A stretch of 64,000 nt of DNA, taken from positions 1,550,001 to 1,614,000 of the forward strand of contig NZ_JALPRS010000001.1 in the NCBI RefSeq assembly GCF_023630255.1. Direction: 5' to 3'. Numbering within the stretch: position 1 is the stretch's first letter; each line of letters begins with the position of its first letter. Made by a program: the position numbers and the translations under genes. Shown one piece after another: positions 36,020 through 44,481 of this stretch. Source of the DNA: Pontibacter deserti (lineage in GTDB: Bacteria; Bacteroidota; Bacteroidia; Cytophagales; Hymenobacteraceae). The notes under the pieces are model-generated. The model saw only the letters and a program-made list of their open reading frames with translations. It was not told the origin of the DNA and made no database searches.

Positions 36020-36284
36020 ATAACTGATGATTTGATGATTGGTTTTATAGTTTTATTTTGTGTTACAGCGGACATGAACCGGCTTACAGAACCAATGCCA
36101 AACCATTATATTTCTAACTATCAGCAACTTACATTATTCCATATATTCAGGTGCGTGCAGAATCGCGCGATGGGTGTGCGAAAATGCACACTTAATTCGT
36201 ACTAAATTATGGTTTTACTTCAGAATCAGGTTATTGTAAGAGTGGCATAATTGTAGTTTCTTACGTTGTGTTAGATTTTAACTT

Positions 36285-37646
36285 ATGTTATTAAAGAAGG
36301 CCTCCATACTTATTGTAGACGATGACACAGATGTACTTACTGCTGTGCGCTTACTTTTACGGACACAGGTAAAGGAAATTATTACTGAAAAAAACCCTGA
36401 TAATATTCCCGCCATACTTAAGAAGCAGGACTTCGATGTAATTCTGCTGGACATGAACTTTAAGAGCGCCCTGAACACAGGCAATGAAGGCTTGTACTGG
36501 CTCCGAAAAATAAAAGAACTGAAGTCTGAGGCAGCCGTGATCATGATTACGGCCTATGGTGCCATAGACCTGGCCATAAATTCTGTAAAAGAAGGAGCAT
36601 TCGATTTTATAGTGAAGCCCTGGCATAATGAGAAGTTGCTGGGCACCATAACGGCAGCCATTGAGAAAAAATCCGGCGGTGCAAAAGTTTCCTCTCCTAA
36701 CTATAGCCAGCCGCCTTCTATAGGTTCTGAGTTACTGGGCGAATCAGAAGTTATGCAAGACATCTTTTACAAGATCAGCAAGGTTGCTCCTACCGATGCC
36801 AACATCCTGATATTAGGGGAAAATGGTACCGGTAAAGAGCTTATAGCAAAAGCCATACACCAACAATCCCTGAGAGCCGACAAACCTTTTATAAAAGTTG
36901 ATGTAGGCGCGCTGACAGAATCCCTTTTTGAAACAGAATTATTCGGCCATAAGAAAGGGGCTTTTACCGATGCCCGCGAAGACCGCGCCGGCCGGTTTGA
37001 AGCAGCAGACAAGGGTACTATCTTCCTGGATGAGATCGGCAACATCTCGCTGCACCAGCAGTCGAAACTATTGAGCGTTCTACAGAACAGGCAGGTGATA
37101 CGTGTAGGCGCTAACGAGCCTGTTGCTATTGATGTGCGGTTGATTTGTGCCACCAACGTAACATTAGCAGAACTGGCCAACGAATCCCGTTTCAGAAAAG
37201 ACCTGATCTACAGGATAAATACCGTAGAAATTACAGTACCCCCTCTGCGTAAAAGGGGCAACGACATTCTGCTGCTTGCAACACATTTTGGTGCTGTTTA
37301 CGCAAACAAGTATATGAAGCCGGTGCCGGAATTCAGCAAGTCCGCCCAGGAAAAACTCCTCCATTACCACTACCCCGGCAATGTACGGGAGCTGCAGTAT
37401 GCCATTGAGCGTGCAGTTATCATGGCTGACAACGCTGTGCTTGAAGCTGATGATATTCTGTTCTCTCCTATTGAAACAGCCCCGGCAAAGGAAGTAACAG
37501 TACAGGAAACGAACCTGGAGGAACTGGAGAAAGTAACTATAAACCGCGTGCTCCAAATGCATGGCGGCAACCTTACGAAAGCTGCCAAGGAATTAGGTAT
37601 CACCAGAACAGCCTTATACAGGCGCATGAACAAGTATGGGTTCTAA
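36285..37646 (+). CDS. NtrC-family sigma-54-dependent response regulator
   Basis: The 453-residue regulator has a receiver domain with acidic residues 12-14 and phospho-acceptor Asp56. An AAA+ domain follows, with Walker A GENGTGKE at 178-185 and the sigma-54 contact loop GAFTDA at 225-230. The C-terminal Fis-type helix-turn-helix ends LTKAAKELGITRTALYRRM. GAFTDA in place of GAFTGA is a variant I recall from Bacteroidetes regulators, so it need not be inactive. The last 11 bases overlap the kinase gene downstream. The divergent permease gene is the likely regulon member. Confidence 0.93.
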   Translation: MLLKKASILIVDDDTDVLTAVRLLLRTQVKEIITEKNPDNIPAILKKQDFDVILLDMNFKSALNTGNEGLYWLRKIKELKSEAAVIMITAYGAIDLAINSVKEGAFDFIVKPWHNEKLLGTITAAIEKKSGGAKVSSPNYSQPPSIGSELLGESEVMQDIFYKISKVAPTDANILILGENGTGKELIAKAIHQQSLRADKPFIKVDVGALTESLFETELFGHKKGAFTDAREDRAGRFEAADKGTIFLDEIGNISLHQQSKLLSVLQNRQVIRVGANEPVAIDVRLICATNVTLAELANESRFRKDLIYRINTVEITVPPLRKRGNDILLLATHFGAVYANKYMKPVPEFSKSAQEKLLHYHYPGNVRELQYAIERAVIMADNAVLEADDILFSPIETAPAKEVTVQETNLEELEKVTINRVLQMHGGNLTKAAKELGITRTALYRRMNKYGF

Positions 37647-38988
37647 CAACTTTGAGTGGAAGGTCATCATCAGGGTAGTTTTTCTGCTGATTACCCTTAG
37701 TATACCGGCTGTTGCTATTATCAATGGCTGGTCTGAGCTTCTTGTTTTCTGGTTGCCGGTAGTTGTTTACCAGGTATACGAACTCATAAAATTTTTAAAG
37801 CAGGCCCAGCAAGAGCTAAACCAGTTCATAGAGTCGGTGCACTACCGGGACTTCTCCAGGTATTTTAATGAAAGCCATACTTATAACCAGTTACGATCGC
37901 TTCGGAAAGGCTTTAATGAAATAAACGCAACTTTTAAAACGATAAACCGGGAGAAAGAAACACAGTTCCAGAACCTGCAGAAGGTGATGGAGCTGGTTAA
38001 TACTGGCATCCTGACATATAATGTCGAAAGTGGCGAAGTGGTGCTGATGAACGAACCGCTTAAAAAACTGCTGCACCTCCCCTACATGAAAACGCTGCAT
38101 TACCTGGCTAAGAAAGATGAAGACCTATATAAAGAAGTAATAAAACTGGAGCCCGGGCATACAAAAATCACCACCGCCCATACTTCTTACCTCGAAAAAA
38201 ATTCTTTTAAGTTACTTCTATCAGCAACAGCTTTTCAGAATGATGGCCAGCACTATAAACTGGTAGCTTTCCAGAACGTGAACGAAGCGCTCGACGAAAC
38301 AGAATCGGAAGCATGGCAGAAGCTCCTGAATGTGATGACGCATGAGATCATGAACTCTGTTGCACCTATTTCATCGCTCGCTAATACGTTAAAGCACCGG
38401 TTACAGGAAATAACTATAAAAGGCGCCTCTGCAGATGATGTGGATGACCTTGAAGTAGGCGTAGAAACTATAAAACGCAGAAGCGAAGGCTTACTACGCT
38501 TTGCCGAAACGTACCGTAACCTGAGCAAGATTACAAAGCTTAACCTGACAACGGTATATGTGCAGGAGCTTTTCAGTAACCTGCAGCGGCTTATGGCACC
38601 TACCCTGGCACAAAAGAATATCCAACTAGACATCAACCTAAAAGACCCCGCCATATCTTTAAAAGCAGATACAAACCTGCTGGACCAGGTGCTGATCAAC
38701 CTGCTGGTAAATGCTATGGAAGCTGTTAAAGATCAACCTGACCCGCACATTACTCTTACCGCTTATACCGACTCTGAAAACAAGACAGTTATCAGGGTTA
38801 TAGATAATGGTACTGGTATGTCCAGAGAAGTACAGGAAAAAATCTTTATACCATTTTTCAGTACCAAAAAGCAGGGAAGTGGTATAGGCCTTAGCTTATG
38901 TAAACAGATCATGATGCTGCACCGCGGAAGTATACAGGTACAATCTGAAGAAGGAGAAGGAACCGCTTTTTCGTTACGATTCGTATAG
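37636..38988 (+). CDS. Sensor histidine kinase, partner of the NtrC-type regulator
   Basis: The 450-residue kinase has two N-terminal membrane helices (about 10-30 and 33-50) with almost no periplasmic loop. A linker and a PAS-like segment follow, then the H-box NVMTHEIMN with His236, the N-box NLLVNAMEA, and G-boxes DNGTGMS and GSGIGLSLCKQIM. The lack of an outside domain suggests that it senses the membrane or a cytoplasmic signal, as NtrY-like kinases do. Translation is coupled to the regulator gene by the 11-base overlap. Confidence 0.92.
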   Translation: MGSNNFEWKVIIRVVFLLITLSIPAVAIINGWSELLVFWLPVVVYQVYELIKFLKQAQQELNQFIESVHYRDFSRYFNESHTYNQLRSLRKGFNEINATFKTINREKETQFQNLQKVMELVNTGILTYNVESGEVVLMNEPLKKLLHLPYMKTLHYLAKKDEDLYKEVIKLEPGHTKITTAHTSYLEKNSFKLLLSATAFQNDGQHYKLVAFQNVNEALDETESEAWQKLLNVMTHEIMNSVAPISSLANTLKHRLQEITIKGASADDVDDLEVGVETIKRRSEGLLRFAETYRNLSKITKLNLTTVYVQELFSNLQRLMAPTLAQKNIQLDINLKDPAISLKADTNLLDQVLINLLVNAMEAVKDQPDPHITLTAYTDSENKTVIRVIDNGTGMSREVQEKIFIPFFSTKKQGSGIGLSLCKQIMMLHRGSIQVQSEEGEGTAFSLRFV

Positions 38989-39076
38989 CGGTTCTCATGA
39001 ATTTATACTTATATTTAGCTTGGTTAAACTAAATCATTACCTATAACAGATAAGCTTTACGCCCTTATACATACCC

Positions 39077-40567
39077 ATGGATTTAACAGAACCTAAGATT
39101 CCTGAAGCACCGGCTTCTACAGGTCACCCGAAGCAGTTATACATGTTGTTCTTTGCTGAAATGTGGGAGCGTTTCTCGTTCTACGGCATGAAGGCATTGC
39201 TGCTGGCTTACATGGTAACAGAGCTGAAATTTGATGAACCGAAAGGCTATGCTATACTTGGTTCGTATGCCGCTTTGGTTTATACCATGCCCCTGTTTGG
39301 TGGTGTAATGGCCGATAAGTACCTGGGTTACCAGAAAGCCGTAACGTTTGGTGGTATATTAATGAGTATTGGCCATCTGGTACTGGCTGTGCCCGAAGAC
39401 TGGAGCTTTTTCTACGGTATGGCTTTCATAATCTGCGGTAACGGGTTCTTTAAACCCAATGTATCAAACCTGGTTGGTACGCTATATGCCAATAATGACC
39501 CCCGCAAGGATAGTGGGTTTTCCATTTTCTACATGGGGATAAATATTGGGGCTGCGCTGGGCGGTTTGCTCTGCGGGTATGTAGGCCAGCAGATTAACTG
39601 GCACTATGGTTTTGGTTTGGCTGGTATTTTCATGATAGTAGGACTTATCGTTTTTGCGCTGGGTAAAAAGTCGTTGCAGGAACGCGGTCTTCCGCCTGAT
39701 GCTGCTGCTCTTAAAAAACCACTGCTAGGTATACCAACCGAAATCATAATTTACGGAGCCTCTCTGCTGATTATACCTGTTATAGTTGCCCTTTTCCATC
39801 GGTATGAGATAATGGATTTCATTATGTTCGGGTTAGGCGCTGTTTCCTTCCTCTACATTCTGGTTACAGCCTTCAAGATGGATCCGGTAGCCAGGTATAA
39901 ATTATTTGCGGCGTTGGTTCTTATTTCTTTCTCTACGCTGTTTTGGGCATTTTATGAACAAAACGCAGGCTCGCTTAACCTGTTTGCCATGCGCAATGTA
40001 GATATGCATGCAGGTGGAGTAGAATTGCCGGCTTTATCGGTTAACAATTTTCTGCCCCCTGCCTGGGTTATTGCGCTCAGCTTCTTCTTCGCCTGGTTAT
40101 GGCCTGCTCTTAACCGCAGAGGCATGGAGCCATCTACTCCGGGTAAATTCGGACTCTCTTTCGTGCTGCTTGGTCTTGGGTTTTGTGTGTTTTATGCTGC
40201 CTGCAAATTAGGTTCTGACACTGGGCTTATCTCATTGCCTGCCTTTATACTTGGCTACTTCTTTATCATCTGTGGTGAGCTTTGTATCTCTCCTATTGGT
40301 CTGTCTATGGTTACCAAGCTGTCACCGGCAAGAATTGTAGGTATGATGATGGGCATCTGGTTCTTTGCCAGCGCCATTGGTGAGTTCCTGGCTGGGAAGA
40401 TAGGCGCTTTAATGAGTGTTCCTGAAAATGTAGTAGATAACCCTGTGCTGTCGCTGCCATACTATGCTGACATCATTAGCCAGATCGGGATGTACTCGAT
40501 CGGTATTGGTATTTTGCTTATACTTATCAGTCCGCTGATTCGCAGATGGATGAGCGATGTACGCTAA
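39077..40567 (+). CDS. POT/PTR2-family proton-dependent oligopeptide transporter
   Basis: The 496-residue protein has 12 or more membrane segments. It contains the ERFSFYGMKALLLAYM start, GGVMADKYLG, and FSIFYMGINIGA, all diagnostic of the POT branch of the major facilitator superfamily (the ExxERFxYY proton motif appears as ERFSFYG). It imports di- and tripeptides with protons across the inner membrane. It is followed after 20 bases by an SDR gene in the same direction. Length is normal. Confidence 0.93.
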   Translation: MDLTEPKIPEAPASTGHPKQLYMLFFAEMWERFSFYGMKALLLAYMVTELKFDEPKGYAILGSYAALVYTMPLFGGVMADKYLGYQKAVTFGGILMSIGHLVLAVPEDWSFFYGMAFIICGNGFFKPNVSNLVGTLYANNDPRKDSGFSIFYMGINIGAALGGLLCGYVGQQINWHYGFGLAGIFMIVGLIVFALGKKSLQERGLPPDAAALKKPLLGIPTEIIIYGASLLIIPVIVALFHRYEIMDFIMFGLGAVSFLYILVTAFKMDPVARYKLFAALVLISFSTLFWAFYEQNAGSLNLFAMRNVDMHAGGVELPALSVNNFLPPAWVIALSFFFAWLWPALNRRGMEPSTPGKFGLSFVLLGLGFCVFYAACKLGSDTGLISLPAFILGYFFIICGELCISPIGLSMVTKLSPARIVGMMMGIWFFASAIGEFLAGKIGALMSVPENVVDNPVLSLPYYADIISQIGMYSIGIGILLILISPLIRRWMSDVR

Positions 40568-40587
40568 CTTTATTTTATTTATAATCT

Positions 40588-41364
40588 ATGGAAAACGGTA
40601 AAACAATACTTATAGTTGGTGGTACCTCCGGTATAGGCAGAGCTACTGCCGGCTTAGCAGCTGCGCGGGGTTATAATGTTGTAATTGCAGGGCGCAGTGA
40701 GCAGAAGGCACAGGAGGTGATAGATGAAAATGCTCTTAAAGGTTATCCTATACAATTTATTTCTACAGATATAGCAAACGGTAAACAGGTGCAGGATTTG
40801 GTGAGCCAGGTAGTTCACATGCACGGCAGGCTTGATTATGCCTGCAACAGCGCTGCCCTTGATGAAGGCTTAGGCATACGTCTGGCTGATGTGGAAGAAG
40901 AAGATTATGACCATCAGATGGGTGTTAACCTGAAAGGAATATGGTTGTGTATGAAATACCAGATCAGGCAGATGCTGCAACAAGGTAGCGGGAGTATAGT
41001 TAATATTTCTTCTATCAATGGCCTTGGCGGAGCAGAAGGGGCTTCTATATATTCTGCTGCAAAAAGTGGTATACTAGCCCTTACCAAGTCTGCAGCCCAG
41101 GAATACGCCACAGAGGGAATCAGGGTAAACGCGCTGTGTGCCGGAGCTTTCAGAACACCCATGTTAGAAGGTGTATTTACCAAGACGAATGCGGCAGATC
41201 CTTCAGCTGTTGAAGAAATGTATAAATCAGTTATACCAATGCATCGTATCGGCACACCTTCCGAAGCTGCAGAGGCTATACTTTGGTTACTATCAGAACA
41301 GGCATCTTATGTAACCGGGCACTCAATGATTGTTGATGGAGGGTTTAGTTCCAGTATGCGATAA
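40588..41364 (+). CDS. SDR-family oxidoreductase, paralogue of the 8450 gene
   Basis: A 258-residue short-chain dehydrogenase with GGTSGIGR at 11-18 and catalytic Tyr155 and Lys159 (YSAAK). Arg36 after the second strand (AGRS) suggests NADP use. The usual NNAG motif is changed to NSAA at 87-90, a mild departure that can alter fold stability or activity. The block KGIWLCMKYQIRQMLQQG matches KGVWLCMKYEISHMLQQG of the SDR at 8450, with the same residue numbering, so the two are paralogues. Substrate unknown. Confidence 0.88.
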   Translation: MENGKTILIVGGTSGIGRATAGLAAARGYNVVIAGRSEQKAQEVIDENALKGYPIQFISTDIANGKQVQDLVSQVVHMHGRLDYACNSAALDEGLGIRLADVEEEDYDHQMGVNLKGIWLCMKYQIRQMLQQGSGSIVNISSINGLGGAEGASIYSAAKSGILALTKSAAQEYATEGIRVNALCAGAFRTPMLEGVFTKTNAADPSAVEEMYKSVIPMHRIGTPSEAAEAILWLLSEQASYVTGHSMIVDGGFSSSMR

Positions 41365-41398
41365 AGCTAATGAATTGAATTTTTAGTTGCAGCAACAA

Positions 41399-41821
41399 CT
41401 AAAAGAAACTGGCATTACCGATAAGCGGCGAGAAGTAGTTTTTGCCCATTACCAGTAACTGCAATGCCTCACGCAATTCTTCCGGCTCAGCACTCTTAAG
41501 CAAATAACCATGTACGCCCTCCCTTACCAGTTTATCAACTAGAGGCAACTCTCCATACATAGATACAATCAGAATCTTCACCTCCGGATACTTGCTTAAG
41601 ATATAACGTGCCGTCGCTATGCCATCCATTTCAGGCATTTCCAGGTCAAGCAATACAATATTAGGCAGCAACTTCAGCTCAATCTCTTCTATCAGTTCTG
41701 CGCCATTTCCGGCATCTGCAACAACAGTAATCTCAGGGTATAATTTTATAATTTCCAGCAAGCCTTTTCTGAAAAGGGTATGGTCGTCGGCTATGGCGAG
41801 GGTAAGTGGCTGGAAACTCAT
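41399..41821 (-). CDS. Receiver-only response regulator, NarL-like without HTH
   Basis: The protein has a full receiver domain: acidic Asp12/Asp13, phospho-acceptor Asp59 in VLLDLEMPEMDG, and Lys109 in GYLLKS, closest to NarL/FixJ regulators. It stops at residue 140 after NYFSPLIGNASFF, exactly where NarL-type proteins go on into a LuxR-type helix-turn-helix. Only 34 bases remain before the end of the convergent SDR gene, and they encode no HTH remnant. It may be a truncated gene or a true single-domain regulator that acts by protein contact. Its cognate kinase is 23 bases upstream. Confidence 0.88.
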   Translation of the reverse strand: MSFQPLTLAIADDHTLFRKGLLEIIKLYPEITVVADAGNGAELIEEIELKLLPNIVLLDLEMPEMDGIATARYILSKYPEVKILIVSMYGELPLVDKLVREGVHGYLLKSAEPEELREALQLLVMGKNYFSPLIGNASFF

Positions 41822-41844
41822 ATAATAGACTATTTAAAGTAAAG

Positions 41845-42633
41845 TTACGAAATAGGAACAGAAATAAAAGCCTTTGTACCTTTAGCCGGAGCTGAAGTAT
41901 AATCAAGTGTTCCATCTAATAACTCTACTCTTGCCTGAATGTTCATAAGGCCCAACCCTTTACCCTGCTTATCATCATTTCCCGGCTCTGATGATGGTTC
42001 ATGATCAAACCCTATTCCATCATCTTCATAGTTTACCTGTAGCTGCTCAACCTCAAAGTTAAGGTCTATCTTGATATTGGATGCCCTTGCATGTTTTAGC
42101 GTATTGTTCAGTAACTCCTGCACAACACGGTATAAGAATAGCTCTGTTCTTGGGGAGAGGCGCTTCTCCGGATCGTTACTGGTAAAGTATAACTGTAATC
42201 CAGAAACTGCAGGTACAAAATTCTTTAAACCTTCTAATGCACGCGATAAACCTGCTTTCTCCAGAGATGCCGGCATCAGGTCATGGGAAATGTGCCGTAC
42301 ACTGGTTATTACTTCTTCCAGTAAATTCTTGGTCTGATGCCCTCTTTCAATGTTTTCTGTCTGTGCTGTAAGTTGGTGTACATTTAATTTTACGAGAGCC
42401 AGCATCACTCCTACTTCATCGTGCAGATCTCTCGCCACACGACGGCGTTCAGATTCCTGTGCCTGTAAGGTAGCATCCAGCAACTGGCGTTGTTTAGCTT
42501 CCTGAAGCTGTCGTAAGTTTTCCTGGTGCTCCAGCATACGCCGTTGGTACTTAAAAACAAACCCAATAATGGCTATAGCCAAAGCAAGCAATACAGGAGT
42601 AATAATAAAGAGCGGTTGTAAAATCTTTAACAT
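41845..42633 (-). CDS. NarX/DegS-type sensor histidine kinase (HisKA_3)
   Basis: The 262-residue kinase has one N-terminal membrane helix (about 7-28), a coiled segment, the HisKA_3 dimerisation box RRRVARDLHDEVGVMLALVK with His71, and an ATPase domain with ELLNNTLKHARA and GKGLGLMNIQAR. It is a minimal kinase with no sensor domain of its own. The seven-helix protein encoded just upstream, with a 7-base overlap, probably provides sensing (inference). The downstream receiver-only protein is the likely phosphate acceptor. Confidence 0.92.
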   Translation of the reverse strand: MLKILQPLFIITPVLLALAIAIIGFVFKYQRRMLEHQENLRQLQEAKQRQLLDATLQAQESERRRVARDLHDEVGVMLALVKLNVHQLTAQTENIERGHQTKNLLEEVITSVRHISHDLMPASLEKAGLSRALEGLKNFVPAVSGLQLYFTSNDPEKRLSPRTELFLYRVVQELLNNTLKHARASNIKIDLNFEVEQLQVNYEDDGIGFDHEPSSEPGNDDKQGKGLGLMNIQARVELLDGTLDYTSAPAKGTKAFISVPIS

Positions 42634-43289
42634 ACTGATGTTTTTCTTAGCACGAAGACTAAAGCCGTATTAAATAAAATGTTCAGCACCAGCAGTACGG
42701 TAATGCAAATCCGGGCTGCATCATAAGACTGGGCCAGCGCCTGATTAAATAATGCAAAAGACATACTCGTACCAGCTTTATAAATCAGCACGCCACAGCT
42801 AAGCAGGAATATAGCATCACTATCCAAGTAAGTTATAGTTAAGTCGTTTGCCACTTTATAGAAGTATAAAACTGCCAGTACAATAAGCATAGAATTAGCA
42901 GCCATTTTAGCAGTTGAGTTCATCAGATGTACACCATCTATTAGGGTGGCATCTACTATACTGAACACTAACAAAACTACTACCGAGGCGATGATCCCTT
43001 TTTTAATAAGAGAACTTTTAAAACTATAGTAGTAGATAGCAGCCAGCAACAGGTATTCCAGGGCAGTGTAAATATGTAGCAGCCAGATATTATTTTTTGT
43101 ACCCAGCAGGATGGTGATTTTTCCGGCCGCCTCAGATGCAACTATAAGCGTGACAAACAGGAAAAGTAACTTGAATTGTAAGCTCTTTTTACTGCGGAAT
43201 AAGAAAAAGCCTGCTATAAAAGGTATCAGCGGACTTACCATTGATACATTGGCAAGCCATGGATAGACTTGTCTTAAGAAGAATTCCAT
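42627..43289 (-). CDS. Seven-helix membrane protein of the signalling operon
   Basis: The 220-residue protein has about seven hydrophobic helices evenly spread from residue 16 to 213, with short basic loops (FRSKKS, KSSLIKKG) on the cytoplasmic side. I do not recognise the family. Its gene overlaps the kinase start by 7 bases, and its own ATG shares a base with the preceding stop (TGATG), so all four genes are translationally coupled. A membrane sensor for the minimal kinase is the simplest role, by inference. Confidence 0.75.
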   Translation of the reverse strand: MEFFLRQVYPWLANVSMVSPLIPFIAGFFLFRSKKSLQFKLLFLFVTLIVASEAAGKITILLGTKNNIWLLHIYTALEYLLLAAIYYYSFKSSLIKKGIIASVVVLLVFSIVDATLIDGVHLMNSTAKMAANSMLIVLAVLYFYKVANDLTITYLDSDAIFLLSCGVLIYKAGTSMSFALFNQALAQSYDAARICITVLLVLNILFNTALVFVLRKTSVC

Positions 43290-43615
43290 CAGTTACCTAA
43301 GCTTCCAGTTTCAGAGCAATCCGGCGGACAGATACTTGAATGGTCAACTACCATTTCTTCTATATCATTTCCGTTGGCATCTACTCCAACCAGCACAAGT
43401 TGCTTCTGCCCGTTTTCGTCTAACGCATAATACATCCTGATGCCCACACAACCATCTTGTTCAAGTAGTTTCAGAAGTATATCACGGCCATAGAAGTGGC
43501 CTTTTATTACCATCTCCTGTCCTTCGGTTTCTGCCTGTTTCCGGTAGTTGGCTGTCCAGGCAATAGCTTGTGCGAGTTCTATTACTTCTCCTTCTGTTCC
43601 ATCAAAAATAGCCAT
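43289..43615 (-). CDS. Small hypothetical protein, 108 aa
   Basis: I start at the ATG at 43615 (MAIFDGTEGEVI); a Met 15 codons upstream would add a leader unlike the rest. The soluble acidic protein contains MVIKGHFYGRDILLKLLEQDGCVGIRMYYA, shown here as a helix and strand region, a QLVLVGVDANGNDI strand-turn, and a C-terminus with CPPDC. I know of no function. It is the first gene of the four-gene signalling operon. Confidence 0.7.
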   Translation of the reverse strand: MAIFDGTEGEVIELAQAIAWTANYRKQAETEGQEMVIKGHFYGRDILLKLLEQDGCVGIRMYYALDENGQKQLVLVGVDANGNDIEEMVVDHSSICPPDCSETGSLGN

Positions 43616-43863
43616 AGATAAAGTTGTGAGGTTAAACGATACTCTAAATATAGTGAACATTATATGTTAAAAAAATACCTATTGCTACCTATTATTAATT
43701 GTTTCGTTAACTATAAGAGTATCAAAGTTCAGCAGTCTAAATAGTGTATTTAAAGTAATAATTAGCCATTATTTTGTTAGCTATAATCTACCTGACTTGG
43801 GCATCTTCAGAAAAAGTATAAAATTATTTCAGGAATTTATAACAAGTGTACTTTTAACCTTGT

Positions 43864-43871
43864 TACCTTTG
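43864..43871 (+). promoter_or_regulatory. Candidate -7 promoter element (TACCTTTG)
   Basis: The box fits TAnnTTTG and lies 18 bases before the GTG start of the copper-island leader gene, implying a short leader. No good -33 TTG is seen at the right distance. Confidence 0.4.
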
Positions 43872-43889
43872 TTCTAGTATAAACTGAAC

Positions 43890-44324
43890 GTGAAACTATA
43901 CCGCCAAATCATATTGCTAACCTTAACTTTGCTGGTGCTTGTCTCCTCGACGGGTATGGCTGTGGGCATGCATTTGTGTGGTGGTGAGTTGCGTGATGTT
44001 TCTTTTTTCGGTGCCGAGGCTGATTGCCCAATGGAGCAGCAGAAACAAAAGCTGCCGGCCTGTCATAAAGTACCTGATAAAAATGATTCCGCTAAGGACT
44101 GCTGCGATGACCATACCCTGGTATTCGAACACGCTGATGCTACCTCAGATTCCAAAGCACTTATACTTACAAAAGCTTTAGACCTGAAATTTGTAGCTGC
44201 ATTTAAAGCAGTTATACTTCAGTTTTTTGCACCTGAGACTGATCTCAAACCAACGTACGCGCTCTACGAGTCGCCCCCTATTGCCCGGGATATTCCTGTT
44301 CTCGTGCAATCATTCCTCCTATAA
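43890..44324 (+). CDS. HYC_CC_PP-type secreted Cys-rich protein
   Basis: The 144-residue protein starts at GTG with a signal-like segment (LLTLTLLVLVSSTGMAVG). It then carries HLCGGEL, CPMEQQKQKLPACHK, KDCCDDH and a terminal YESPPI, which is the His-Cys, Cys-Cys, Pro-Pro spacing of the HYC_CC_PP family of Bacteroidetes. The soft-metal-type residues and the place directly before a CusA-type pump point to periplasmic copper or silver binding (inference). A 157-base gap separates it from the pump gene. Confidence 0.75.
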   Translation: MKLYRQIILLTLTLLVLVSSTGMAVGMHLCGGELRDVSFFGAEADCPMEQQKQKLPACHKVPDKNDSAKDCCDDHTLVFEHADATSDSKALILTKALDLKFVAAFKAVILQFFAPETDLKPTYALYESPPIARDIPVLVQSFLL

Positions 44325-44481
44325 CCTTATCATTTCCTGATGCCATACTATGGCTGGCGTAGCTGTGTCTTTTTCGGAAGATACGGGCTGCTCAGGCTAT
44401 ACTGTATACTTTGGTGTCAAACCATACCTGCCGCTTTCCTGTGGCTCCTCAACTTCCTGTTAAGGTTAATCTTATACTTAC

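Noticed and set aside
36020-36284. A sigma-54 (-24/-12) promoter for the permease or the NtrC-type gene
   Set aside because: GTGGCATAATTGTAG near 36241 has a TGGCA half but no TTGC at the right spacing; the match is too weak.
41365-41410. Terminator between the SDR and response regulator genes
   Set aside because: TTTTAGTTG and CAACTAAAA can pair, but the stem overlaps the regulator stop and has no T-tract after it on either strand.
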